Below are positions 47,580-60,970 of a stretch of 64,000 bases of DNA, one piece after another. The DNA is from Teratosphaeria epicoccoides (taxonomy: Eukaryota; Ascomycota; Dothideomycetes; Mycosphaerellales; Teratosphaeriaceae): positions 106,173 through 170,172 of the forward strand of contig JADDMT010000067.1 of the NCBI GenBank assembly GCA_021401465.1, in the 5' to 3' direction. The notes beneath the pieces are model-generated. The model saw only the letters and a list, made by a program, of their open reading frames with translations. It did not search any database and was not told the origin of the DNA. The stretch's first letter is position 1, and every line of letters begins with the position of its first letter. A program made the translations under genes and the position numbers.

Positions 47580-48200
47580 ATGTCTTCTCTTTCTATAATA
47601 CTACCTTGTGTCATTCTTGACACTAACGCCCCTTTAACGCAGAAACGTAAACGCCGCGTAAATTGAATCTATCGTTAGGGCAAGGAAAGCATGAAGTCTT
47701 GTTCTTAGTGTCAAGAGTTAAAGCTTATTTGTTAAGTGCACATTTCCTTAGGAAAATGTTTGTACTGTTACTTTAGCAACTGTCGAAGTTATAACGTGAA
47801 GGTAACAGAGGTCAAATAGAAAAGGTCAGGTAATTACCAGAAAAGACTGATTACTAATCTCGATCATGTAAAGGCTGCCCTAGCAGAGGCTTCGCAAAAG
47901 ATAATAGAGGCGTATGTAAAAGAGATGCGTCTTTAGAAGCAGTTAGATGCAGTCGACCGTGAGGTTAAGGATAGTCGTACTCTAGAGGAGCGTGGGATTA
48001 GGGAGGACGAGGCTAAAGAGCAGGTTCCTTAGCAGACTAGACTCCTCCTTAACCTAGATCCTTTAGCAGGTCTTACGCTAAGTCCTATAATATAGAGCGT
48101 AATAGACGGTTTTGCTAACGCATCGTACTAGGGTTTCCTGGATAGTGTAGTAGCCGAGCCTATTAATAGCGTCCCGCAGAGGCCTAGTCGTAGTTTATAA
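47580..48200 (+). pseudogene. Antisense zinc-cluster/coiled-coil ORF of E1c (207 codons), decayed
   Basis: The frame starts 80 bases from the LTR (MSSLSIILPCVILDTN), passes a basic run (KRKRR) and reads KSCS-x-CQELKLIC, then GKCLYCYFSNCRSYNVKVT: a C-x2-C-x6-C group and a C-x2-C-x4-C group. Heptad-rich helix follows (AALAEASQKIIEAYVKEM, EERGIREDEAKEQ). It ends at the TAA of TTATAA at 48195-48200. Only a few in-frame stops interrupt it (TAG mainly, one TGA, one TAA). Its length equals that of the E1b copy exactly (621 nt). Confidence 0.7.
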
Positions 48201-49865
48201 GGTTCTTCCTAGGCCCGTTTTCTGCTTAAAACTCCGTATCTTTTACTAACAGTTTCGTAGGTGTTCTAGGGGTTCCTAGGTATTCTCGGTACTACCGTAT
48301 CCTTCCTATTTTACTAAGTACTCTTACTGTCTGTCTACCTAGCAAGTATTAACAATCTTCTCGACAGTGTACTCTAGTTCTTCGACCTCGGGGTCGAGTA
48401 GTAAAGGTTCTGTTTACAGTGCGGCGTCTAGCGCTACTAGTTCTAGTAGAGAGATATAGAACACAGGGTATACTCTTATCTGCTCGGGTAGCTATAATTC
48501 AAAATTAATTAGTCCTTTCTTAGCCTTGATCTAAAATGGTACTAGTTTTACAGCGTCTAGTTTTTTACTTAGCTTGTCTGATTTGATGTAATAGTAGAGG
48601 AAATACACCTTGTCCCCCTCCTTAAGAATTAGTCCCTTAATTCTTTTACAATTCCTATACTATGCCATGTTCTATTAATAGAACTGCAGGTTAAGTCATG
48701 CTTCAGTTTGCAGTTAGCGGAGGTATTCTACCTACCTAAGTGCTACTAGGTTTAGATTACTAGTTAAGACATCTAGAATGTCTTCTATAGCTAATCTGTA
48801 CGCTATCTGAAATGGCGAGAGTCCTGTCGACTCTGCTAGCGTACTATTATATGCGAGTTATGCTATTAGTAACAACTCTACCTAGTTGTTCTGATCCCTA
48901 TTTACATAGGATCAGAGGTACTATTTTAGCGTCTGATTTAGACGTTCTGTCTGCCTATCTGTCTAAGGGTAGAAGGAAGTACTAAGTTAGTACTTAACCT
49001 AGAACTGTCTCATTAGGGCTTTCTAGAAGTTAGAGGTAAACACAGATCCTTAGTCTATTACTAGGTCTCGTAGCATACCGTGTAATGCTACTACCTACTT
49101 AATGAAGACATGTGCAATATCTTTAGTTTTAAAGTCTTCGCAGTATAGAATAAACTTTCTAAACTTAGTAAACTAGTCGACTACTACCATGATTCCATCG
49201 AAGAACTCATTAGTAGCGGGTTATCTTGACTAGGGTAGTTTAACAATAAAGTCTATAGCGAGCGATTCCTATAGGCGTTAGGGTACCTTTAGCAGTTATA
49301 GTAGCCTATACCGTTTGTAACGGTTATGCTTACTCTATTAGTAAGTTACATATTAACAGACATAGTCCTTAATTACTTTGCCTATCCTAGGGAAGAAATA
49401 TTCTTACTAGAGAATTTGCTTCATTTTAGACACTCCTAGGTGTCCTGCTTAAGGAACGTTATGTTAGAGGCGTAGTAGCTCTAAACGTAAGGATGTTAGC
49501 ACATATACTAATCCTTAGAAGAGAAGTACTCTGTCTTTGTCTTCCTAGTTCTCCTGTCTATTAATGTCGTTACGGACAGCGTATGTAGTTAGATCGTAGA
49601 CAAGTGTATTCCTCAGGTTGTCCTAGAATTCACTAGTCTATACAATAGCTGTAGCTGCAAGTCAGTTAACTCCAAGTATGCTATTACTATTCTCCTAGAG
49701 AATAGCATGTTTCTCCTGTTTTACGCCCTTCATGTAGTTAGTCTGACGACTAAGTAAATTAGCGCGTGCGTTATTAGGTCCCTTGTAATAGACGATCTTG
49801 TAGTTAAAGCTAGAGAGTTCCTTACTCTATTAGACTTGTCGTCAGTTTAACTCTTTCGTCGTAGT

Positions 49866-50356
49866 TGTCATGAGTGCTCTAAGTTACGAGCACCGTGACC
49901 TAAGTCATAGCTGTCATGAGTGCTGTAAGTCATAGTGCTATGAGTTATAGTGCTATGAGTTATAAGTACTATGAGTCATAACGCATGTATAGGAGAAAGG
50001 GTCTGTCACGTGAGGACAGACACCTAGATCTGTAGGGTTAGTCTATAGATTTACAGGCATGTAGGGAAGAGAGGATCTGTCACATAAGGACAGACACCTA
50101 GATCTATAGGGTTAGTCTATAGATCTACAGACATGGGTCTAACGGGTCTGTTAACAGATCTGACAGAGCTACCCTGTCTCTCTAGTATATAGGGATAGCT
50201 TCAGGACAGGCAGTTAGGAGCTTCGTACTTAATTCTTAATCCTCTCCTAAGGGGGATAGTTAGTTATAAGGTTAATTGCTATTGTCGATATTCTTCATCG
50301 CTCTACGAGTCTAACACCTTATCCCCTTCCTACTATTAGCACCTACTCTTCTAACA
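49866..50356 (+). repeat. 5' LTR of E1b
   Basis: 491 bases from tgtcatgag to ctaaca (ctgaca with one transition). It has two copies of the internal ~75-bp unit. Confidence 0.9.
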
Positions 50357-50377
50357 CTTTGAGCACTACTCCTAAGG
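50357..50377 (+). promoter_or_regulatory. Putative self-priming primer-binding site of E1b
   Basis: ctttgagcactactcctaag follows the LTR directly. Its complement (ttaggag + gtgctcaa) matches the region just downstream of the LTR TATA box, most exactly in the E1-type solo LTR at 31686, which has ttaggagcttcgtgctcaa. Confidence 0.6.
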
Positions 50378-50415
50378 AAGTATCAGGGGACTCGTCGAGC
50401 GCTTGACATACGCCT

Positions 50416-53400
50416 ATGTCAAGTAGTTCCTTAGCTGTTAGTTTAACCTCTAGCGACGACAGTCAACTGATACTACGAGAACAAGTTACTACTATACCTC
50501 AAATTACTTAGTAGCTCGAATCTATTTACCTTAGCGAGATGGCTCTAGCATCTGTCGCAGGTTCGACTACTAGGAATAGACATAGTAATAACGGCTTTAA
50601 GATAGGAAGCCCTACGGAGTTTATAGGACAACAATCTTAAGTCGAGATGTTTATCCTATAATGCTAGTTAGCATTTAACGTAGATACGGAACAGTTTACG
50701 ACACATCATAAGCGAATGATGTACATTGTCTCTTACCTAAAGGGACTAGCGTTCGAGTTCATCTAGCCTCATCTAACAGATTATCTACATCACGTTAGTA
50801 GCATTAAAGCTAGGAAGACAACAACTAGGGAGATCCTTAACTTAGACAAGTCCTTGTTTAAGGCGTTACGCGAAGCCTTTAGGCTCGGCAATGAACAACA
50901 AGAGGCTAAGAGAGCTCTCCTAGGAATTTAGCAGAAGGGTTCTGCCATTAAGGACCGCGTAGACTTCTAGACCCTCTCTGCTCGAGTCGACTAGAATGAT
51001 AATACTTTGGCCGCTTAGTTCTATTAGGGACTAAAGGAGATAGTTAAAGACGAAATTGCCTAGGGCGATTAGCTAACGACATTCAAGGAAATAAGCGATC
51101 TCGCGATTAGGATCGATAATCGCATCTAGGAACGATAGTAGGAACGACAACATGGAAATCGCAGGCTAGAGCAGGCTAACTATAAGGTCTAATGATTAGC
51201 ACTAAAATGGCGAAGCGATTACTATAGTCTCTAACTAAAAGAGTTAGATGCGACTAAGAGGGGCCTAAAGAACGGACCCTAAGGAAAGCCACGGAAGGGC
51301 TCTCCTACCTAGAATAGTCTAAAGAAGCCATTCGACAAGAGTAATCTTGAGTGCTATAACTGTAGAAAGAAAGGACACTTTGCCCGCGAGTGTTTTGCTA
51401 AGAAACAGCGTCAGGACCTACAACAGACAGAACAGGCTCGCGCGACAACAACGGCACCTAAGCAAAAGGCTGCTACTACTCGAGAACTAGACCATGCCGC
51501 ACTTACTTAGACTATATGCTACGACAACGATTGTCGAGTTCACATAAGTGATAAAGATAGTTCCGGATAGTACCCTAGCCGTAACAAGGCGTAATCTATC
51601 TGCGCGCTAAGGGGTACACCTTCTAGTGTAATAGTCCTGAGGTAACAGGAGCTAGAAGGAGAAGAAGGTTTAGACGATAACTATGAGCTTGTCAAAGCCG
51701 TCATTCCTAATTCCGAGGAAGACGAAAGCATAGAGAGATAGGCCATGCCGCCGCATGACATTAGACTTGATATTATCTGAATCATACAGAACTAGTAGGC
51801 TTAGGCTTGCCCATGGATTAATAGAGTACAACATATTAACTAGCTTTAGTATGATGAACTAGCCGACCGTATGCGACAATACCTAAGGAGACTACTAGTT
51901 ATAGCTTAACCTCATGCGCATCAGAAAATTGTCTAAGAAATTGTACCGTTTAGGGTAGAGTTTACGCCCTAAGGAGGCTACCTGACCTACGAAGGTATGT
52001 AGGTTCTACGAGTGCTACAACTCTAAGTCTACTACTTGAAAATAGAGTACGCAAGAAACGCGCAGGAACAACGAGGCCAAGAGTAAGTACGACCTCTTAG
52101 GCTAGTTAGTAGTAACGCTCGAAGAAGAGTAAGCCGAGACTACACGATCCTTGAACTAGTCTGTGAAGACAGTTATTCGGGAAACGACAAGGTCCGCTAG
52201 AATTAGACCTACAGACAGACTAGACAGGGCTATAATAATGTATTGTAGTTAGCGCCAGATACGCGGACAACCTTAGAGTATAGGTGTACATTAACGAGAC
52301 ACTAGCCTAGGCCTTAATAGATTCAGGATACACTAGAATCTTCATGACGCCTAAGTTCGCTAGGACAGCTAGGATAAAGCTATAGGCGAAGACGAATGCT
52401 TTCTTGCTACAAGTAATCAATAGAAAGCTAGTTACATACAACTAAGGAATAGTTGACGAAGAGACCGAGATGATACCTCTGCGGATAGGACGCTGCTAAG
52501 AGATGATCTAGTTTAACATCACAGAGTTACCTAGCTTAGATGTAGTACTAGAGTTACTATAGCTAAGAAACGCTACCCCCTACCTCGACTAGAAGAACGA
52601 GAGGATCTAGTTCCCTGAACTCTTAAGATTGATACCTCTACCTGTAGTGCACGACGTACTAGGCAAGATCGAAATATGTGCTATGACTTCAAGCAAGATA
52701 GTCGCCGCTATCAAGGATCTAGAACAGGAAGTGCACGTCCTATAGGTTAAAGCAACGTAATCTGAAGTCAAGGTCAAATTCACACATAGTTCCTGACGAG
52801 TATAAAGAGTTCGCTACTCTTTTTAAGGAAGAACCCGACTAAGAAGCTCTGCTAGAACACTAGGAGTAGGATTACAGGATACCCTTACTCCCTAGTAAGC
52901 TACTAACAAAGCAACTAGTTTGCCTATTATTAGTAGCGAAACTAGAGATTCTCTAGAAATACCTTGAAGATAACCTCTAGAAGGGCTTCATCCGCGAGTC
53001 GTAGTCCCTAGCAGGATATCTAATCCTGTTTGTTCCTAAGGGGGAAGATAACTAGCGACTCTGCGTAGATTATTATAGATTAAACGATATCACGATAAAG
53101 AACAGTTATCCGCTTCCTTTGCTCTCGGAATTACAGGATTGCCTACAAGGAGTAATATGGTTCTTAAAGTTTGACATACCTAGAGCATATAACCGAATTT
53201 GAATTAAGGAAGGCGAAGAATAGAAGACTACATTCCGAACTAGGTTCGGACACTACGAGTATATAGTCATGCTATTTAGGTTAACAAACGCCCTAGCTAC
53301 ATAGTAGGCATTTATTAACAATGTGCTACAAGAGTACCTTGACGTCTTTGTAGTTGTATACTTAGACGACATCCTTGTCTACTTACAAACGATCGAAGAA

Positions 53401-55707
53401 CATAGGACTTATGTACGCAAGGTACTTTAGAAACTCTAGGATTACAAGCTAAAGGTTAAGCCTTAGAAGAGCGAGTTTCATAAGCAGGAATTCTAATTCC
53501 TCGGCTATGTAGTAGCGTAGAATAGAATCAAGATAGACGCTAAGAAAGTCTAAGTCGTAAAAGAGTAGCCTATACTGACTAATGTTAAGGAGGTATAGTC
53601 CTTCCTTAGATTTGCTAACTTCTACTAAAGATTTGTGGCAAACTATTCGAAGATTACGGCACTACTTACAACTCTTACTACGAAGGATACACTATTTGTT
53701 TAGGACGACACCTAACAGAATGCCTTTAAGGAACTTAAGCAACAATTTACAGATTAGGTAATCTTACTTGTTTTCGACCCTAATAAGCCTATCATAGTCG
53801 AAACAGATGCCTCTGACATAGCACTTAGGGCATGCTTAGGTTAACTAGGACCGAGCAGACGACTACAGCTAGTCGCATATTACTCGAGAAAGCTGTCTAG
53901 ACCCGAACTCCATTATAACGTCTACAACAAAGAACTTCTAGCCATAGTAGACGCCTACAAGGTATGGCGAGTCTACTTAGAAGGTTCTAAGCACTAGGTT
54001 ATAGTCTACACAGACTATAAGAACTTATAATACTTTACTATGGCAAAGGAGTTAAACTAACCATAAGTCTAATAGAGTAAGGAACTCTCTAGCTTTAACT
54101 GCAAGATCGTCTATCGTAAGGGATCTAATAACGCACGCGCCGACGCACTTAGTCGCTAGACCGACTACATGAAGGGCGTGAAACAGGAGAAACATGCCGT
54201 TCTCTAGCAAAATGGCGATAGCACGCTTAGAGTTAACTAACTCGCGGCTATAGCTATCACATAGACTAGCGAATTCTAGGACGACCTAAAGAACGCACTA
54301 GTCTACGACCTAACTATACTTGCTGTCTGCAACGACATTAATAGACAGGAGGACTAGGAAGACAAAGACAGAGTGCTTCTCTTCTAAGGATTAGTATATG
54401 TGCTAACATCCTTACGTTTAGAGCTACTATACCTCTATCATGACGTACCTTAGGCAGGATACCTAGGAGTGTCTAAAATGAAGCAAATTCTCTGACAAGA
54501 ATATTACTTCCCTAGGATAGGCAGAGTAATTAAGGACTATGTCCGTTAATATGTAACTTGCTAACAGAGTAAGCATAACTGTTATAAACCATATAGGCTA
54601 CTATGACTACTAAAATTACCCTAACGGCCATAGGAATCGCTTGCTATAGACTTTATTATTAAACTACCCTAGTTAAGAGAACCTACTACTAATGAGTTCT
54701 TCGATGGAATCATGGTAGTAGTCGACTAATTCACTAAGTTTAGGAAGTTTATCCTATACCGCGAAGACTTCAAGACTAAAGATATTACACATGTCTTCAT
54801 TAAATAGGTAGTAGTACTACATAGCATGCTATAGGACCTAGTAACGGATCGAGGATCCATGTTTACCTCTAACTTCTAGAGAGCCCTAATGAGACAATTC
54901 TAGGTCAAACATTGACTAAGTACTTCCTTCTACCCTTAGATAGATAGACAGATAGAGTGTCTACACTAGACGTTAGAATAGTACCTTCGATCCTATGTAA
55001 ATAGGGACTAGAACAACTAGGTAGAGTTGTTACTAATGGCGCAGCTCGCGTATAATAGTACGCTAGTAGAGTCGACAGGACTCTCGCCATTTCAGATGGC
55101 ATATAGATTAGCTATAGAAGACGTTCTAGACGTCTTAGCTAGTAATCTAAACCTAGTAGCACTCAGGCAAGTAGAACACCTCTGCCGACTGCAAACAGAA
55201 GCACGACTTAACCTGTAGTTCTATTAACAGAACATAGCATAGTACGCGAATCGTAAGAGAATTAAGGGACTAATTCTAAAGGAGGGGGACAAGGTATATC
55301 TCCTCCGCTGTTACATTAAATCAGACAAGCCAAGTAAGAAACTAGACGCTATAAAACTAGGACTATTCTAGATCAAGGCTAAGAAAGGACTAGTCAATTT
55401 TAAGTTACAGCTACCTAAGCAGATGAGAATATACCCTGTGTTCTACGTCTCTCTGCTAGAACAAGTAGCGCTAGACGCTACACTGTAAACGGAACCCTTA
55501 CTACTTGGCCCCATAGTCGAAGAACTAGAGTATACTGTCGAGAAGATCGTCGACACTCGCTAGGTAGACAGACAGCAAGAGTACTTAGTAAAATAGGAAG
55601 GATACGGGAGTACCGAAAATACCTAGGAACCCCTAAAGCACCTACGAAACTATTAGTAGAAGGTACGGAGCTTTGAGCAGAGAACGAACCTATGAAGAAG
55701 GTTATAA
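50416..55707 (+). pseudogene. gag-pol of E1b, stop-ridden
   Basis: The ATG at 50416 and the TAA at 55705 are in the same register (5,292 nt), which suits a single gag-pol polyprotein, although small indels exist between copies. The Gag knuckle near 51345-51400 is intact ([15 protein letters not shown]). The protease is near 52320 (ALIDSGYTRIF), RT near 53000-53400 with YLDDILVY, RNase H near 53800-54000, an integrase His-Cys region near 54450-54570 and core after 54610, and a chromodomain near 55560-55640 (EYLVK, EGYGSTENT). In-frame TAG replaces Trp or Gln many times. Confidence 0.85.
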
Positions 55708-56322
55708 GCTACGAGTAGGCTCCTACGGGACGCTATTAATAGGCTCGGCTACTACGCTATCTAGGAAACCCTAGTACGATGCGTCGGCAAACCCTTCTAT
55801 TACGCTCCATGTTATAGGACTAAGTGTAAGACCCGCCAAGAGGTCTAGTTTAAGAAGGAACCCAGTCTACTAAAGAGCCTGCTCTTTAGCCTCGTCCTCC
55901 CTAATCTCCCGCTCCTCGAGAGCGCGACTATCCTTAGCTTTATAGTTAACCGCGTTAAGCTGTTTCCGAAGACGTATCTCTTTTACATGCGCCTCTATTA
56001 TCATCTGCGAAGCCTTAGCTAGGGCCGCCTTTGCACGATTAAGATTAGCAATTAGTCTTTTCCGCTAATTACCTAACCTCTTCTATTCGACCTCTGTTAC
56101 CTTCATGTTACAACTTCGACAGTTACTAAAGTAATAGTACGAACATTTCCCTAAGGAAATATGCACTCGACAAACGAGTTTTAACTCTTGACATAGAGTA
56201 CAAGACTTCATGCTTTCCTAGCCCTAACGATAGATTCGATTTACGCGGCGTTTGCGTTTCTACGTTAAAGGGGCGTTAGTGTCTAGAATGACATAAGGTA
56301 GTATAGTAGAAAGAGAAGACAT
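55702..56322 (-). pseudogene. Antisense zinc-cluster/coiled-coil ORF of E1b (207 codons), decayed
   Basis: From the minus-strand ATG at 56322 to the TAA at 55702, 621 nt, the same length as the E1c copy, and starting 80 bases inside the 3' LTR like that copy. The last six bases overlap the end of pol, the palindrome TTATAA giving both stops. The Cys cluster and the heptad region correspond to those of E1c. It is probably transcribed from the 3' LTR side. Confidence 0.7.
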
Positions 56323-56400
56323 TACTACGCAAAGGGATAGCAAGAGAAACCCCGTACTAATAAGGTAGCTTAGGGACGAGCTAGGCTAAGAGGGGGATAG

Positions 56401-56817
56401 TGTTATAAGTGCTATAAGTCATGAGCACTATAGCCTAAGCTATAGCTGTCATGAGTGCTATAAGTCATAGTGCTGTAAGTTATAGTGCTATAAGTCACGA
56501 GCACTGTGAGTTACAACTCATGCATAGGAGAAAGGGTCTGTCACGTAAGGATAGACACCTAGATCTAGAGGGTTAGTCTATAGATCTACAGACATAGGTC
56601 TAACGGGTCTGTTAACAGATCCGACAGAGCTACCCTGTCTCTCTAGTATATAGGGATAGCTTCAGGACAGGCAGTTAGGAGCTTCGTGCTTAATTCTTAA
56701 TCCTCTCCTAAGGGGGATAGTTAGTTACAAGGTTAATTGCCATTGTCGATATTCTTCATAGCTCTACGACTCTAACACCTAATCCCCTTGCTGCTATCGG
56801 CACCTACCCTTCTAACA
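56401..56817 (+). repeat. 3' LTR of E1b
   Basis: 417 bases, shorter than its partner because one of the two ~75-bp palindromic units is missing. It ends ctaaca. Confidence 0.9.
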
Positions 56818-58711
56818 GTAGTAAAGTATTACAAGTTCTCATGGTCTGTGTAGACCGTAACCTAGTGTTCAGGCCCTTCTAAGTAGACTCGCTAAGCCTT
56901 GTAGGCGTCTACTATAGCTAGAAGTTCTTTGTTATAGATGTCATAACAGAGCTCTAGTCTAGACAGCTTTCTCGAGTAGTAGGCGACTAGCTGTAGTCGC
57001 CTACTCGGTCCTAGTTAACTTAAGCATTCCCTGAGTACTACGTTAGAGGCATCTGTTTCGACTATAATAGGCTTATTAGGGTCGAATATAAGCAAGATCG
57101 GCTAATCTGTGAATCGTTGCTTGAGTTCCTCGAAGGCATTCTGTTAGGCGTCGTCCTAAACGAATAGTGTACCCTTTATAGTAAGGTTTGTAAGTAGTGC
57201 CGTAATCCTCGAATAGTTCGCGATAAACCTTCGGTAGAAGTTAGCAAACCTAAGGAAGGACTATACCTCCTTAACATTAGTTAGCGTAGGCTACTTCTTC
57301 ACGACTTTGACCTTCTTAGTGTCTATCTTGATCCTGTCCTAGGCTACTACGTAGCCGAGGAAATAGACTTCTTGCTTATAAAACTCGCTCTTCTAAGGCT
57401 TGACCTTTAGCTTGTAATCCTGGAGTTTCTGAAGCACCTTACGCACATAAGTCCTATGTTCTTCGATCGTTCGTGAGTAGACAAGGATATTATCTAAGTA
57501 TATAACTACAAAGACGTTAAGGTACTCTCGTAGCATATTGTTAATAAATCCCTGCTATGTAGCTAGGGCGTTCGTTAACCTAAATAGCATGACTATATAC
57601 TCGTAGTCTCTAAACCTAGTTCGGAACATAGTCTTCTATTCTTTGACTTCCTTAATTCGAATTCGGTTATATACTCCTAGTATGTTAAACTTTGAGAACT
57701 ATACTACTCCTTGTAGGCGATCCTGCAATTTAGAAAGCAAAGGAAGTAAATAACTGTTCTTTATTGTAATGTCGTTTAATCCCTAATAGTCGACGCAAAG
57801 TCGCTAGTTGTCTTCCCCCTTAGGGACAAACAGGATCGGGTACCCTGCTAGTAACTATGACTTACGAATGAAGCCTTTCTAGAGGTTATCTTCAAGGTAT
57901 TTCCGGAGAATCTCTAGTTTAGCCGCTAATAATAGGCGAACTAGTTGCTTTGTTAGTATTCTGCCTAGGAGTAAGGGTATCCTGTAGTCCTACTCCTAGT
58001 GTTCTAGCAGAGCCTCTTAGTTAGGTTCTTCCTTAAAAAGAGTAGCAAACTCTTTATACTCGTTAGGAACTATGAACTTAACTTTGACTTCAGACTGTGT
58101 TGCTTTAACCTATAGGACATGCACTTCCTGTTCTAGATCCTTAATAGTAGTGACTATCTCGTTTAAAGTCATAGCACATATTTCGATCTTGCCTAGTACG
58201 TCATACACTACAGGTAGAGGTATCGATTTTTAGAGTTCTAGGAACTAGATCCTCTCGTTCTTCTAGTCAAGGTAGAGGTTAGCGTTCCTTAGCCATAGTA
58301 ACCCTAGCACTACATCCGAGCCAGACGACCCCGTAATGTCAAACTAGATCATCTCTTAGTAGCGTCCTATCTGTAGAGGTACTATCTTAGTCTCTTTGTC
58401 AACTATTCCTTAGTTGTACGTGACCGGCTTTCTATTAATCGCTTATAGTAAGAAAGCATTTGTCTTTGCCTGTAGCTATATCCTAGCTATCCTAGCAAAC
58501 TTAGGTGTCATGAAGATTCTAGTGCATCCTGAATCTATTAAGGCCTAGGCTAGTATCTCGTTAATATGCACCTATACTCTGAGGTTGTCTGCGTATCTGA
58601 TACTAACTACAGCACATTGTTGTAGCCCTGTTTAGTCTGTCCGTAGGTCTAATTCTAGCGGACCTAGTCGTTCCCTAAATGGCTGTCTTTGCGGACTAAT
58701 TTAGGGATTGT

Positions 58712-59178
58712 TGTCATAAGGGTAGGTGCCGATAGCAGGAAGGGGATTAGGTGTTAGACTCGCAGAGTAGTAAAGAATATCGATAACAGCAATTAACCTT
58801 GTAACTAATTATCCCCTAGGGAAAGGGAATTCAATTGAAATTAAGCATGAAGCTCCTTACTGCCTGTCCTGAAGCCATCCCTATATACTAGAGAGACAGG
58901 GCAGTTCTGTTAGATCTGTTAACAGACCTGTTAGACCCCTGTCTATAGATCTGTAGAATAACCCTACAGATCTAGCTGTCTGTTTTTACATGACAGATCC
59001 TTTCTCCTATGTAGGCCTATAGATCTATAGGCTAACCCTACAGATCTAGGGGTCTGTCCTCACGTGACAGATCCTCCCTTCTATGCATGTGCTATGACTT
59101 AGGCTATAGTGCTTGTGACTTATAGCACTCATGACACTCATGACACTATGACTCATATTACTTATGACACTCATGACA
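58712..59178 (-). mobile_element. Solo LTR of the E1 family inside E1c
   Basis: 467 bases from tgtcataagg to catgaca, flanked by attgt (58707-58711) and attat (59179-59183), a duplication with one G-to-A change. The E1c coding sequence resumes on the other side. Confidence 0.9.
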
Positions 59179-60970
59179 ATTATGTAGTCTCGGCTTATTC
59201 TTCTTTAAGCATTACTACTAATCGGGCTAAGAGGTAGTACTTACTCTCGGCCTCGTTATTCCTGCGCGTTTCTTGCGTACTCTATTTTCAAACTGTTAAC
59301 CTGAAGTTGTAACTTTCGTGGAACCTAGATACCTTCGTACGTAAAGTAGCCTCCTTAGGGCATAAACTCTACTCTAAACGATACAATTTCTTGGACAATC
59401 TTCTGATGCGAGTAAGGGTAAGCTACAACTAGTAGTCTCTTTAGGTGTCGTCGCATGCTGTCGGCTAGTTCGTTATATCGAAGCTAGTTAACATGTTACA
59501 CTCTATTAATCTATGCGTAAGCCTAAGCCTAATAGTTCTGTATAAGTCGGATGATATTAAGTCTAATGTCATGTAGCGGCATAGCCTATCTCTCTATGTT
59601 CTCGTCTTCCTCAGAATCAGGAATGACGGCTTTAACGAGCTCATAGTTGTTATTAGAACCTTCTTCATCTTCTAGCTCCTGTTGTCTTAGGACTATTACA
59701 CTAGAAGGTGCACCCCTTAGCGCACAGATAGACTGTGCCTTGTTACGGCTAGGGTACTATCTAGAATCGTCTTTGTCACTCATGTGAATCTAACATTTGT
59801 TGTCGTAGCACATAGTCTAAGTAAGTAAGGCATAGTCTAGCACTTAAGTAGTAGTAGCCGTCTGCTTAGGTGCCGATGTTGTTACGCGAGCCTGTTCCAT
59901 CCGTTGTAGTTCATGACACTATTTCTTAACAGAACATTCGCGAGCAAAGTGCCCTTTCTTTCCATAGTTATGGCACTTAAGGTTATTCTTGTTAAATGGC
60001 TTCTTTAGACCATTCTAGGTAGGAGAGCCCTTCTGTAGCTTTCCTCGGGGCCCGCTCTTTAGGCGTCCCTTAGTCGCATCTAACTCTATTAGTTAGAGAC
60101 TATAGTAATTACTTTGCTACTTTAGTGCTAATCGTTAGACCTTGTAGTTAGCCTGTACTAGCCTGTAATTTCTATCTTGTCGTTCTTGCTGTCGTTCCTA
60201 GATGCAATTATTAATCCTAATTGCAAGATCGCTTATTTTCTTGAAAGTCTCTAGTCGATCCCCCTAGGCAATTTTGTCTTTAACTGTCTCCTTTAGTCCC
60301 TAATAAAACTAAGCGGCTAAAGCGTTATTATTCTAGTCAACTCGAGTAGAGAGAGTCTAAAAATCCGCATAGTACTTAATAGCGGAACCCTTCTGCTAGA
60401 TTCCTAGGAGAGCTCTCTCGGCCTCTTGTTGTTCGTTACTAAGCCTAAAGGCTTTGCGTAATGCCTTAAATAACAACTTGTCTAAGTTGAGAATCTCCCT
60501 AGGCGTCGTCTTCCTAGCTTCGACACTGCTAATGTAGTCTAGATAATCCGATAGATGAGGCTAGATGAACTTAAACGCTAGTCCCTTTAGGTAAGAGACA
60601 ATGTATATCATTTGCTAATAATGTGTCGTAAACTATTCCGTATCTACGTTAAATGCTAACTAGCATTAGAGGATAAACATCTTAACTTGAGATTGTTGTC
60701 CTATGAACTCTATAGGGCTTCCTATCTTAAAGCCGTTATTGCCGTGTCCGTTTCTAGTAGTCGAACCTGTAACAGATGCTAGAGCTATCTCGCTAAGGTA
60801 AATGGATTCGAGCTACTAAGTAATTTGAGATGTAGCGGCAACTTGTTCTCGTAGTGTTAGTTGACTATCGTCGCTAGATGTTAAACTAATAGCTAAAGAA
60901 CTACTTGACATAGGCGTATGTTAAGCGCTTGACAAGTCCCCTACTACTTCCTTAGAAGTAGTGCTTAAAA

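Larger units (their letters stand above)
49866..56817 (+). mobile_element. E1b: most complete E1-family retrotransposon in the window
   Basis: 6,952 bases with gtagt on both sides (49861-49865 and 56818-56822), inserted in the RNase H region of E1c in opposite orientation. It has all parts: 5' LTR 49866-50356, self-priming site, gag, protease, RT, RNase H, integrase, chromodomain, antisense ORF 55702-56322, purine tract (aagagggggatag) and 3' LTR 56401-56817. It is the reference for the deletions in E1a. Confidence 0.94.
48195..60911 (-). pseudogene. gag-pol of E1c, interrupted and stop-ridden
   Basis: Read on the minus strand from the ATG at 60911. The Gag knuckle is near 59950 ([10 protein letters not shown], first pair damaged). 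The RT active site near 57490 reads YLDN instead of YLDD (GAC to AAT), so this copy lost a catalytic Asp. The frame is cut by the solo LTR at 58712 and by E1b at 49866. It ends on the minus-strand TAA of TTATAA at 48195. Confidence 0.8.

Noticed and set aside
55027..55218. A 63-codon plus-strand ORF (reads MAYRLAIEDVLDVLASNL) as an independent gene
   Set aside because: It is a stop-free stretch of the E1b integrase C-terminal region, in the pol frame.
28309..55707. TAG reassigned to Trp or Gln (a variant genetic code), because retroelement frames contain TAG almost exclusively
   Set aside because: Host genes in the same window end in TAG (RPL31, RPL13, importin, ERG2) and use TGG for Trp. 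Pro-to-Leu and Gly-to-Arg changes in the same elements show C-to-T decay rather than recoding.
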